This document shows, in pieces, positions 1 to 6,674 of a stretch of DNA of 8,717 nucleotides. Position 1 is the first letter of the stretch; every line of letters begins with the position of its first letter. This stretch comes from an uncultured Gammaproteobacteria bacterium. GTDB taxonomy: Bacteria; Pseudomonadota; Gammaproteobacteria; Pseudomonadales; Pseudohongiellaceae. The notes beneath the pieces are model-generated. The model was not told where the DNA came from. It ran no database searches and saw only the letters and a list, made by a program, of their open reading frames with translations. The position numbers and the translations under genes are program-made. The stretch spans positions 1 to 8,717 of the forward strand of contig CAIYIP010000422.1 in NCBI GenBank assembly GCA_903926285.1, in the 5' to 3' direction.

Positions 1-9
1 CCATGGATG

Positions 10-59
10 GATTTACGGCGTGTCTGGTCTGCACGGTTGCGCTCCTGACAAGCACTGAA
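10..59. repeat. Direct repeat, copy 1 (diverged, about 50 bp)
   Basis: First of two related copies in the non-coding left edge. The best-conserved part is 29-59, which matches 124-154 with only 2 differences in 31 bases (positions 39 and 55). The similarity extends left to about position 10 with one single-base gap and a few more mismatches. The adjoining 1-24 (CCATGGATGG followed by ATTTACGGCGTGTC) resembles short intergenic repeats I recall from gammaproteobacterial genomes, but that link is from memory and not shown here. No open frame is preserved across it. Confidence 0.6.
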
Positions 60-105
60 GCTGAACGACACTCAGCTATACTGAGCGGCTGGGCCAGCTT
101 GCTGG

Positions 106-154
106 GATTCACGGGTGACTGGGCTGCACGGTTCCGCTCCTGACAAGCAATGAA
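106..154. repeat. Direct repeat, copy 2 (diverged, about 50 bp)
   Basis: Second copy, offset by 95 bp from the first over the strongly matching part. The shared block contains GCTCCTGACAAGCA. The sequences between the copies (60-105) and after the second copy (155-200) do not match each other, so this is a pair of short dispersed-type repeats and not a clean 95-bp tandem duplication. Confidence 0.6.
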
Positions 155-225
155 TCGGAGAGGTTGAAGTCCTCCCGACCCCGCTCCAAACCCTGAGTTA
201 TCCAGATCGTAGCAATTATCCAACG

Positions 226-253
226 TTGCATTATTGTACTTAAGTACAATAAT
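226..253 (+). promoter_or_regulatory. Candidate promoter of the lexA2-imuAB-dnaE2 operon
   Basis: TTGCAT at 226-231 (3 of 6 to the -35 consensus) is followed after 16 bases by AATAAT at 248-253 (5 of 6 to TATAAT). The operator palindrome covers the whole spacer and the -10 element, as expected for a repressor that blocks RNA polymerase. The start site predicted from this spacing is about position 260, next to the ATG at 261. The -35 match is weak, so this is a suggestion only. Confidence 0.35.
230..253. promoter_or_regulatory. LexA2 operator: perfect 24-bp palindrome, core GTAC-N4-GTAC
   Basis: Every base from 230 to 241 is complementary to its partner from 253 to 242, giving a perfect 12+12 inverted repeat centred on the TTAA at 240-243. 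The core GTACTTAAGTAC lies at 236-247. It sits 7 bp before the lexA2 start codon. It is unlike the E. coli SOS box (CTG-N10-CAG) or the Bacillus GAAC-N4-GTTC box. It is close to the GTAC-N4-GTGC type that I recall for LexA2 of Pseudomonas putida, which controls only its own lexA2-imuA-imuB-dnaE2 operon. The palindrome is direct observation. Its assignment to the adjacent repressor is inference from position and that precedent. I noticed no second copy of this core in the window. Confidence 0.85.
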
Positions 254-260
254 ATGAGTC

Positions 261-848
261 ATGGCCAGAACCAACCGCGATTCCTCACATCTCTCCGCCC
301 TGCAGGACTACTACGCCCGGCATCGGCTGATTCCGTCCTATTCGGCCATCAGCGCGCTGCTGGGCTTTAGTGCCAAGAATGCAGCCGCAGCACTGGTCCG
401 CCGTCTGGAAGAAGCCGGTTATCTGAGGCGTACGCCAGACAAACGCCTGACGCCCACCGAACGCTTCTTCGAACGCCCCCGCTCCATCAGCGCGGTGCGC
501 GCAGGCATGCCTGAGGAAGCAAGCGACACATCCGCCGACATGGTGAACCTCGAAGCGCTGCTCGTGCACAAACCCTCGATCACCTTCTTCGTCCCCATCA
601 AAGGCGACTCGATGTGCGAGGCAGGCCTGATGGACGGCGACACCGCAATTTGCGAGCGCAAACAACGCGCCGATGCGGGTGACATCGTGGTGGCCTTGCT
701 GGGCAACGAGATGACGATCAAGACGCTGATCAAGGAGCGCGGCCGTTATGTGCTCAAGCCCGAGAACAAGGACTTTCCTATCCTGCGCCCCGAACCCCTG
801 GAAATTCTCGGGGTAGTAACCGGGAGCTTCCGCTCCTACCGACGGTGA
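261..848 (+). CDS. lexA2: LexA-family SOS repressor (LexA2 type), self-cleaving
   Basis: Transcriptional repressor of the DNA-damage response that should bind the palindrome at 230-253 and shut off this operon until RecA filaments trigger its self-cleavage. The 195-residue protein is of normal LexA length (E. coli about 202). Residues 8-65 form the winged-helix DNA-binding domain, with the recognition-helix region around FSAKNAAAALV (36-46). The scissile bond is Ala81-Gly82. The S24 peptidase domain follows, with the nucleophile Ser117 in KGDSM and the general base Lys154 in MTIKTL. An intact DNA-binding domain separates it from UmuD, which lacks one. The start at 261 gives a full-length domain but has no clear Shine-Dalgarno sequence, and another ATG at 254 is out of frame. 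It is the first gene of the cassette, and its stop codon is 6 bp before imuA. The name lexA2 follows the Pseudomonas usage for cassette-linked LexA. Whether a second lexA exists cannot be seen here. Confidence 0.93.
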   Translation: MARTNRDSSHLSALQDYYARHRLIPSYSAISALLGFSAKNAAAALVRRLEEAGYLRRTPDKRLTPTERFFERPRSISAVRAGMPEEASDTSADMVNLEALLVHKPSITFFVPIKGDSMCEAGLMDGDTAICERKQRADAGDIVVALLGNEMTIKTLIKERGRYVLKPENKDFPILRPEPLEILGVVTGSFRSYRR

Positions 849-854
849 AGTGTT

Positions 855-1577
855 ATGGCGCGCACCGACACACAACAAGCACTTGAGAAGGTTCTGCGCC
901 ATCCGGCGATCTGGCGGGCGGAACAGGTTATACATAGCACACCCGGAATTTCCACAACCTTCCCCGCTCTAGATCAGATCTTGCCGGAACATGGCTGGCC
1001 GACAAATGCGCTGACAGAATTGCTCGTCAAGGTTGCAGGCGCAGGCGAACTTTTGCTGCTGATGCCGGCCTTGCGCGCGATCTGCAGCGAAGGCCGCGGC
1101 ATCGCACTGCTGGCACCACCTTATCTGCCGCAGGCGCGCGCATGGGAAGCTGCCGGCATTCCTCTCGAACGTATGCTTGTTGTCGATGCCGAAGGTGTCG
1201 ATCTATTGTGGGCAGCAGAACAAATCCTGCGTTCGGGCGAATGCGGCGCCGTGCTGGTATGGGGTCAGGCGGCGGGACGCGCGCTTAATCATCGTGCGCT
1301 GCAACGCTTGCAGCTTGCAGCCAGTACCGGCAATGCGGCTTGTTTCCTATATCGCTCCGCCGGTGCTTCAGACAAGCCCTCGCCCGCACCACTGCGTATC
1401 CGGCTTGCGGCACATGCCGGAGCTTTGCAACTTCATGTCGTAAAGTGCCGCGGCGCAGCACCTGCCAAGCCGATTCCACTGCAACTCTTTCCCACACATT
1501 GGAGTGAGCCCGGCACACCACCAGTTGCAGACGTATTACTGCACCTCCCCGTCCGCCCCCAATCAAGCATAGCCTGA
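855..1577 (+). CDS. imuA: ImuA, RecA-like accessory protein of translesion synthesis
   Basis: Cytoplasmic partner of ImuB and DnaE2 in error-prone lesion bypass, also annotated as SulA-like or RecA-like in Proteobacteria. The 240-residue product shows the ImuA hallmark GWPTNALTELL at about residues 47-57, in the place where RecA carries the sequence leading into its P-loop. The following KVAGAGELLLLMPAL (59-73) occupies the Walker A position but lacks the GK[ST] residues, so ATP hydrolysis of the classical kind is unlikely. A Walker-B-like hydrophobic strand, CGAVLVWG, follows at about 130-137. GGTGA at 844-848, overlapping the lexA2 stop, gives a good ribosome binding site 6 bp before the ATG and suggests translational coupling. 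The C-terminal 40 residues are proline-rich and poorly conserved in the family. Identification rests on the motif plus the cassette context. Confidence 0.9.
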   Translation: MARTDTQQALEKVLRHPAIWRAEQVIHSTPGISTTFPALDQILPEHGWPTNALTELLVKVAGAGELLLLMPALRAICSEGRGIALLAPPYLPQARAWEAAGIPLERMLVVDAEGVDLLWAAEQILRSGECGAVLVWGQAAGRALNHRALQRLQLAASTGNAACFLYRSAGASDKPSPAPLRIRLAAHAGALQLHVVKCRGAAPAKPIPLQLFPTHWSEPGTPPVADVLLHLPVRPQSSIA

Positions 1578-1580
1578 GGT
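1575..1580 (+). promoter_or_regulatory. Ribosome binding site of imuB overlapping the imuA stop
   Basis: TGAGGT spans the imuA stop codon (TGA, 1575-1577). Its GAGGT lies 6 bp before the imuB ATG at 1587. This placement implies coupled translation of the two proteins, which act as partners. Confidence 0.6.
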
Positions 1581-1586
1581 GCGGCC

Positions 1587-3044
1587 ATGCTGTGGATCGC
1601 ACTGTACCTACCCCAATTGCCTCTGCAGCTTGCGCAGCGCGCGAGTGAAATAACACTTCCGTGTGTCATCGCTGTTGGCTCGGCTATGCGTCCGCTGGTG
1701 TTCTGCGCAAACCCCGCCGCGCGTGAGTGTGGTATCAAACTCCATATGCCAGTGGCCGCCGCGCGTGCACTCACAAGCGAACTTGTTGTGCTGCAACGTG
1801 ATGACGCTGCAGAAGCGCAGGCCATTCACAACCTCGGCTGCTGGGCCTATCAATTTACGCCGGGCATAGTGTTGCAAACCGGCGAAGGATTGCTGCTCGA
1901 TGTTGGTTCAACACTGCAGTTGCACGGTGGCATAAAAAACCTGCTTGCGCGTATTCACCAGGGTTTGAAGGACATCGGTTACCACGCAGAACCGGGAGTA
2001 GCACCAACACCACTCGCCGCATGGCTACTCGCCAAGGCACGCCACGCCGGCCTGCGCACTCGCATGTGCAAGGAGCTCTCTCTTGTACCCGAACGCCTCA
2101 GCGCTCTGCCACTCTGGTTGCTGGGCTGGTCCGATGATGTGTTGAACACGCTGCAAATACTCGGCGTCCGCTGCATCGGCCAATGCCTGAAGTTGCCGCG
2201 CGATGGTTTCATCCGGCGCTTCGGTGCTGAGCGCTTGCTCCATCTCGACAGGATGATCGGCACCGCTCCCGATCCGCGCCCCTGCTTCACGCCGCCAGAC
2301 AATTTCGCCAGCCGTACCGAATTCGGTTTCGATGTTGTAGATGCGCTCATGCTGCTGTTTCCACTGAAACGTTTTCTGCAGGAGCTCGAAGGTTTCCTGC
2401 GCGGCCGCGGCGCCGGTGTACAAGAGTGGCATCTGCTGCTCGACCACGCAAACCATGGAAGGTCGCGCATCACCATGCGTGTAGTCACGCCCGAACGCAG
2501 CGCCGAACGTTTTCTCGCACTCGCGCGCGAGCGGCTTACGCAAATAACCTTGCTCGGCCCGGTACTCGCACTCGGCATCGCCGCCAACCAGTTGCTCACG
2601 TTCACAGAAAGCAATCGCAGCTTTATTCCCGATCCACGCACACATGCAATCGGCTGGGGCCATCTTGTCGACAAACTCAGCACACGCCTCGGCAGCGACA
2701 AGGTGTATCGCTTGCGCGCGCTGGATGACCATCGTCCCGAACATGCCTGGAAACAAAGCATTGCAGTCACCACAAAAACACCACACGCGTCACCGTTACG
2801 CACACCGCGCCCGTTGTGGTTGCTCAAGACGCCGCGCACCTTACTCATCACAGACGACAACCCACTCTGCCAGGGTCGCTTGCGCATGTTGACAGGACCA
2901 GAGCGCATCGAATCAGGCTGGTGGGATGGCAAGCTGGCGCGGCGCGACTATTACGTTGCGCGCAACAACAACGGCGAAACATTCTGGATCTATCGCGAGC
3001 ACCAGCGTAATCACGCGTGGTACTTACATGGCATCTTTGGTTAG
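1587..3044 (+). CDS. imuB: ImuB, catalytically inactive Y-family polymerase homologue
   Basis: Scaffold of the mutasome. ImuB has the Y-family (DinB/UmuC) fold and is known to bind the beta clamp, ImuA and DnaE2, but does not itself polymerise. The 485-residue length is normal for the family. The N-terminal strand reads LWIALYLPQLPL (2-13), where active enzymes have a metal-binding Asp (xxVDxDxFxA type). The conserved SIDE motif is replaced by LLLDVGS at about 102-108, so the catalytic carboxylates are missing, as is usual in ImuB. The thumb and helix-hairpin-helix part includes LQILGVRCIGQCLKLP (about 190-205). The little-finger domain covers roughly 240-345. QLLTF at 335-339 (2589-2603) is a possible beta-clamp-binding motif of the QLxLF type, but not an exact one. 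The ATG is 9 bp past the imuA stop. The C-terminus carries a conserved WWDG(K/x)xxRDYY-like segment (about 445-456) shared by ImuB proteins. Confidence 0.93.
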   Translation: MLWIALYLPQLPLQLAQRASEITLPCVIAVGSAMRPLVFCANPAARECGIKLHMPVAAARALTSELVVLQRDDAAEAQAIHNLGCWAYQFTPGIVLQTGEGLLLDVGSTLQLHGGIKNLLARIHQGLKDIGYHAEPGVAPTPLAAWLLAKARHAGLRTRMCKELSLVPERLSALPLWLLGWSDDVLNTLQILGVRCIGQCLKLPRDGFIRRFGAERLLHLDRMIGTAPDPRPCFTPPDNFASRTEFGFDVVDALMLLFPLKRFLQELEGFLRGRGAGVQEWHLLLDHANHGRSRITMRVVTPERSAERFLALARERLTQITLLGPVLALGIAANQLLTFTESNRSFIPDPRTHAIGWGHLVDKLSTRLGSDKVYRLRALDDHRPEHAWKQSIAVTTKTPHASPLRTPRPLWLLKTPRTLLITDDNPLCQGRLRMLTGPERIESGWWDGKLARRDYYVARNNNGETFWIYREHQRNHAWYLHGIFG

Positions 3045-3048
3045 GGGA
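3043..3048 (+). promoter_or_regulatory. Ribosome binding site that fixes the dnaE2 start
   Basis: AGGGGA overlaps the imuB stop (TAG, 3042-3044) and lies 10 bp before ATG 3059. A GTG at 3017 would extend the frame by 14 residues, but these have no family resemblance and lie inside imuB, so ATG 3059 is preferred. Confidence 0.6.
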
Positions 3049-3058
3049 ATCGACAAGC

Positions 3059-6000
3059 ATGCTGCCCGCCTACGCCGAACTCCACTGCATCAGCAACTTC
3101 ACTTTCCTGCGCGGCGCTTCGCATGCGGAAGAACTCGTCAAGCAAGCATCAAAGCTGGGTTATGCCGCACTCGCCATCACCGACGAATGTTCGGTAGCAG
3201 CTGTCGTGCGCGCATATGTCGCGGCGAAGGCCACAGGCCTCAAGCTGATCATCGGCAGCGAGTTTCGCCTGAAAGACGGACTGCGCCTCGTATTGCTTGC
3301 TGAAAACCTGAACGGCTACAGCAACCTCTGCGAACTGATCACTCGCGCGCGCCGGCGCGCACCCAAGGGTGAATATTTTCTGGAACGTACAGACATGATT
3401 GATGTGTCTGACTGCCTTGCACTATGGCTGCCAACTGTTTCTCATGACAGCGGGCCTCAACTTGAACACGAACTCGAACAGGCACACTGGATCGCACACA
3501 CCTTCGCCGGTCGCGCCTGGCTCGCTGTCGAACTGCATCGCGGCCCGGACGATACACACCGGCTCGCCCAACTCAGCGCCACTGGCATTGCAGCAGGATT
3601 ACCCCTGGTTGCAGCCGGCGACGTTCATATGCAGGTGCGCAAACGCCAGCCCTTGCAGGACGTGCTGACCTCAATTCGTATCGGATCAACGGTCGCCAAC
3701 GCAGGTTCGGCACTTTATCCGAATGGCGAGCGTCATCTGCGCGCACTCGGCCGACTTGCGCATATCTATCCACCTGCCTTACTGATCGAAACACTTCATG
3801 TAGCCGAGCGCTGCCAGTTTTCGCTCGACGAAATCAAGTATGAATATCCTGAAGAACTGGTACCAGAGAGCGAAACACCCGCGAGTCATTTGCGCAAGCT
3901 TACCTATGAAGGTGCGAAGGCGCGTTACCCCGAGGGTGTTCCCGAGAAAGTCGGCAAACTCATCGAACACGAACTCGAAATCATCACTGAACTACACTAC
4001 GAAGCTTTTTTCCTCACAATCGAGGACATAGTACGTTATGCCCGTGACCAAAAAATTCTGTGCCAGGGCCGCGGCTCAGCCGCCAACTCCGCCGTGTGTT
4101 ATTGCCTCAAGATAACCGAAGTGAATCCCTATCTCGTGCAAACCTTGTTCGGACGTTTCATCTCCAAAGAGCGTAAGGAACCACCCGACATCGACGTTGA
4201 CTTCGAGCACCAGCGCCGCGAAGAAGTCATGCAGTACATCTTCAATCGCTACGGCCGCGACCGTGCCGCCATCGCCGCTACTGTAATCTCCTACCAACCC
4301 AAAAGCGCGGTGCGTGACATTGGCAAGGCACTCGGTTTTTCACTCGACCAAGTAGACAAGCTCGCAAGCTCGCTGGCCTGGTGGGACGGCAACAATGTGA
4401 AAGACCGATTGGTCGAAGCTGGTTTCGATCCGGAAAACCCTGCGGTGTGCAAGATGCTGGCGCTTGTCGCCGAAATCATCGGCTTTCCACGCCATCTGTC
4501 GCAGCACGTCGGCGGCTTCGTGATCGACAATCGCAAACTCTCGCGGCTTGTGCCGATAGAAAATGCCTCAATGCAGAATCGCACTGTGATCCAGTGGGAC
4601 AAAGACGACCTCGACGCGCTCGGCCTGCTCAAAGTAGATGTGCTTGCACTCGGCATGCTGAGCTGCATCCGGCGCACACTCGAACACATCAACACATACC
4701 GCAGCTCACACTGGACCATGGAAAACATTCCGCGCGAAGATCCGGTCGTCTACAACATGCTCTGCCGTGCCGACAGCGTCGGCGTGTTCCAGGTGGAATC
4801 ACGCGCGCAGATGTCTATGCTGCCGCGCCTGAAGCCACGCAGGTACTACGACCTTGTCATTCAGGTCGCCATCGTACGGCCTGGCCCTATCATGGGCGGC
4901 ATGGTGCATCCTTACCTGCGGCGCCGTGCCGGTCTCGAGGCCGTGAGTTATCCCTCAACCGCAATAAAGGAAGTGCTGGAACGCACACTCGGCGTCACCA
5001 TCTTCCAGGAACAAGTAATGCGGATCGCAATAGTTGCCGCTGGCTTCACTGCGGGCGAAGCCGACCAACTGCGGCGCGCGATGGCTGCATGGAAACGCAA
5101 GGGCGGACTCGAACCTTTCCGGCAGCGGCTGATCGATGGCATGACCTCGCGCAATTACACCGAGGAGTATGCCGAACAGATTTATCAGATGACACAAGGC
5201 TTCGGCGACTACGGGTTTCCGGAAAGCCATGCAGCAAGTTTTGCGCTGCTCGTCTACATCTCGTCCTGGCTCAAATGCCACGAACCCGCCGCATTCTGCG
5301 CCGGCCTGCTCAACAGCCAGCCGCTTGGTTTCTATTCCCCGTCTCAACTCGTGCAGGACGTAAAACGCCATGGCGTAGAAGTACGGCCTGCCGATGTCAC
5401 AGTCAGCGACTGGCACACAACACTGGAACGCGGCGCGAATGGCGAGCCTGCAGTGCGGCTCGGCCTGCACATGATCAAGGGACTTCAGGAAGCCTGTGCG
5501 CTGCGCATCATGCAGGCACGGCAAACTGAAGCATTCACCAATAGCGAAGATTTTTTCCACCGCACACAACTCGACAAACGTGCCCTCAACTGCCTGTCGG
5601 AAGCCAACGCACTCGCCACACTCGCAGGCCATCGCCGCATGGCGCTATGGCAAACACTTGGCCGCACACCGGACGATGTACCACTCGCCGTCAACGAACG
5701 CATGGAAAACCAGCCCGAACTGCTGCCACCCACCGAAGGCGAAGACATCGTCGCCGACTACCGCCGCCTCGGCCTCACGCTAGGCCGTCATCCACTCGCA
5801 CTCTTGCGCAACAAGCTCACTACGATGCGCATATCAAGCGCGGCAGACGTGAACAGCGCTGCTCATCAGCAACCGATTTATGCAGCGGGCATCGTCACGT
5901 GCAGGCAGCGGCCAGGCACCGCAAGTGGTGTTGTGTTCGTAACCATGGAAGATGAAACCGGAACAATCAACGTCGTCGTATGGAGCAGCCTCGTCACGCG

Positions 6001-6151
6001 TCAGCGCCGCGAACTGCTCGGCTCAAGGTTGCTGGGTGTACATGGCATCGTCGAGTGCAAGGATGGAGTAGTGCATCTGGTTGCGGGGAGACTATTCGAT
6101 CACAGTCATCTGCTCGGGAGCCTGAATACGCAGAGCCGGGATTTTCATTAG
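3059..6151 (+). CDS. dnaE2: DnaE2 (ImuC), error-prone DNA polymerase III alpha-type subunit
   Basis: C-family DNA polymerase that carries out SOS mutagenesis with ImuA and ImuB. The start at ATG 3059 gives 1030 residues, beginning close to the family pattern (AELHCISNFTFLRGASHAEELV region, 5-26). The N-terminal PHP domain spans about 5-70 plus following segments. Its TDH motif reads TDE (Asp42-Glu43), a DnaE2-like loss of a metal ligand, so proofreading activity is unlikely. The polymerase core has GRGSAANS at 337-344, PPDIDVDF with the palm aspartates Asp379 and Asp381, HLSQHVGGFVI at about 480-490, and KVDVLALGML with the third aspartate, Asp527. GDYGFPESHAASFA lies in the fingers/beta-binding region. 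A C-terminal OB-fold covers about 940-1020. No frameshift or lost catalytic residue is seen, so the enzyme should be functional. It is the last gene of the operon. Replicative DnaE is longer (about 1160 residues) and has a different N-terminus. Confidence 0.96.
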   Translation: MLPAYAELHCISNFTFLRGASHAEELVKQASKLGYAALAITDECSVAAVVRAYVAAKATGLKLIIGSEFRLKDGLRLVLLAENLNGYSNLCELITRARRRAPKGEYFLERTDMIDVSDCLALWLPTVSHDSGPQLEHELEQAHWIAHTFAGRAWLAVELHRGPDDTHRLAQLSATGIAAGLPLVAAGDVHMQVRKRQPLQDVLTSIRIGSTVANAGSALYPNGERHLRALGRLAHIYPPALLIETLHVAERCQFSLDEIKYEYPEELVPESETPASHLRKLTYEGAKARYPEGVPEKVGKLIEHELEIITELHYEAFFLTIEDIVRYARDQKILCQGRGSAANSAVCYCLKITEVNPYLVQTLFGRFISKERKEPPDIDVDFEHQRREEVMQYIFNRYGRDRAAIAATVISYQPKSAVRDIGKALGFSLDQVDKLASSLAWWDGNNVKDRLVEAGFDPENPAVCKMLALVAEIIGFPRHLSQHVGGFVIDNRKLSRLVPIENASMQNRTVIQWDKDDLDALGLLKVDVLALGMLSCIRRTLEHINTYRSSHWTMENIPREDPVVYNMLCRADSVGVFQVESRAQMSMLPRLKPRRYYDLVIQVAIVRPGPIMGGMVHPYLRRRAGLEAVSYPSTAIKEVLERTLGVTIFQEQVMRIAIVAAGFTAGEADQLRRAMAAWKRKGGLEPFRQRLIDGMTSRNYTEEYAEQIYQMTQGFGDYGFPESHAASFALLVYISSWLKCHEPAAFCAGLLNSQPLGFYSPSQLVQDVKRHGVEVRPADVTVSDWHTTLERGANGEPAVRLGLHMIKGLQEACALRIMQARQTEAFTNSEDFFHRTQLDKRALNCLSEANALATLAGHRRMALWQTLGRTPDDVPLAVNERMENQPELLPPTEGEDIVADYRRLGLTLGRHPLALLRNKLTTMRISSAADVNSAAHQQPIYAAGIVTCRQRPGTASGVVFVTMEDETGTINVVVWSSLVTRQRRELLGSRLLGVHGIVECKDGVVHLVAGRLFDHSHLLGSLNTQSRDFH

Positions 6152-6314
6152 TGTGGGTTGGTCAGCTTACGAACTCGCCAGCTCAAGCCGATGACTTCCG
6201 GCAATGCCAGCCTGATGACAATGAGCGAGGAGTGAAGGGATTGATTCAGTAACGAGCGCAACGCCACCAGCCGAGAGCGAATGGGTTAGCGACAATTCAG
6301 GTCGAATTCAGCGA
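6152..6314. other. Spacer between dnaE2 and the STAS fragment, no gene recognised
   Basis: About 160 bp follow the dnaE2 stop. I see no convincing hairpin followed by a T-run, so no terminator for the mutagenesis operon can be assigned. The frame that becomes the STAS fragment is open back to TGA 6222-6224, but the residues encoded before about 6350 do not look like a conserved protein. AATTCAG occurs twice close together (6294-6300 and 6305-6311). Composition starts to shift here from GC-rich to AT-richer. Confidence 0.5.
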
Positions 6315-6674
6315 TTGAAACGCGCCGATAGATCGGGCCAACCTTCCACAAAAGGTCCTTTATTTTTCCTATACCCTATACCCTTTTTTGCGGCTGCTGA
6401 TGGTGTATTTGGTGAGCTTTCAACGCTCTGTACAGAACAACAACATATTATTCTTTCGTTAAAAGACGTCTCGCTGCTGGATGCGGGCAGTTTGTCGTCG
6501 CTGAAAAAATTAATTGCCAAGTGCGAAAAAAATAGAACGGAATTAATTCTAACGGATATTCCCCAGCAGCCACTCAGTACCCTCGCGCACGCCAATATCA
6601 AACCGATTAAAGGCGTACTGCGTTTTTATTTAACGCTGCATGAGGCGCGGCGCGTGGTTGTCGAAGGCCATTGA
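6315..6674 (+). pseudogene. STAS-domain fragment, probable C-terminal remnant of a SulP-type anion transporter
   Basis: The 119-residue frame opens with TTG and has no Shine-Dalgarno sequence, so the listed start is only the first possible one. From about residue 14 it reads like the cytoplasmic STAS domain at the end of SulP transporters: GPLFF near the first strand, AAADGVFGEL (26-35), the strand HIILSL (44-49), the loop LLDAGSLSSLKKLI (54-67) and the strand TELILTDIPQQPLSTL (75-90). The loop has Asp56-Ala-Gly-Ser59, similar to DATGL in SulP. None of the 10-14 membrane helices of a transporter precedes it. A complete gene is therefore absent, and a severed remnant is the simplest reading. 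A free-standing STAS protein of the anti-sigma-antagonist kind is the alternative. Residues 19-25 (LYPIPFF) look like an in-frame insertion produced by a short tandem repeat. The last 45 bp overlap eptB on the other strand. Confidence 0.5.
6368..6381. repeat. 7-bp tandem duplication inside the STAS fragment
   Basis: CCTATAC occurs twice head to tail (6368-6374 and 6375-6381), followed by a partial CC. The pair is flanked by T5 (6363-6367) and T6 (6384-6389). Together this accounts for the run LYPIPFF that interrupts the expected first STAS strand. Slippage in a T-rich tract is the likely origin. Confidence 0.55.

Noticed and set aside
71..85. CTCAG-CTATA-CTGAG hairpin as a terminator
   Set aside because: The stem is only 5 bp and no T-run follows, so it is likely chance.
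193..205. CTG...CAG as an E. coli-type SOS box upstream of lexA2
   Set aside because: Only 7 bases separate CTG from CAG instead of 10, and the interior lacks the AT-rich palindrome.
261..848. UmuD or a phage CI-type repressor as the first gene's identity
   Set aside because: UmuD lacks the N-terminal winged helix seen here. Length, Ala-Gly cleavage site, and position at the head of imuA-imuB-dnaE2 fit LexA better than a phage repressor.
1979..2932. 317-residue open frame on the - strand inside imuB
   Set aside because: It is antisense to intact, conserved imuB. The composition (Ser/Arg-rich) is typical of an antisense shadow in GC-rich DNA.
3017..3058. GTG 3017 as the dnaE2 start (14 extra residues)
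   Set aside because: It lies inside imuB, encodes residues unlike any DnaE2 N-terminus, and ATG 3059 has an AGGGGA ribosome binding site and the expected family start.
4381..5529. 382-residue open frame on the + strand inside dnaE2
   Set aside because: It is a shifted frame of the strongly conserved dnaE2 coding sequence, rich in Arg/His/Ala and without any motif.
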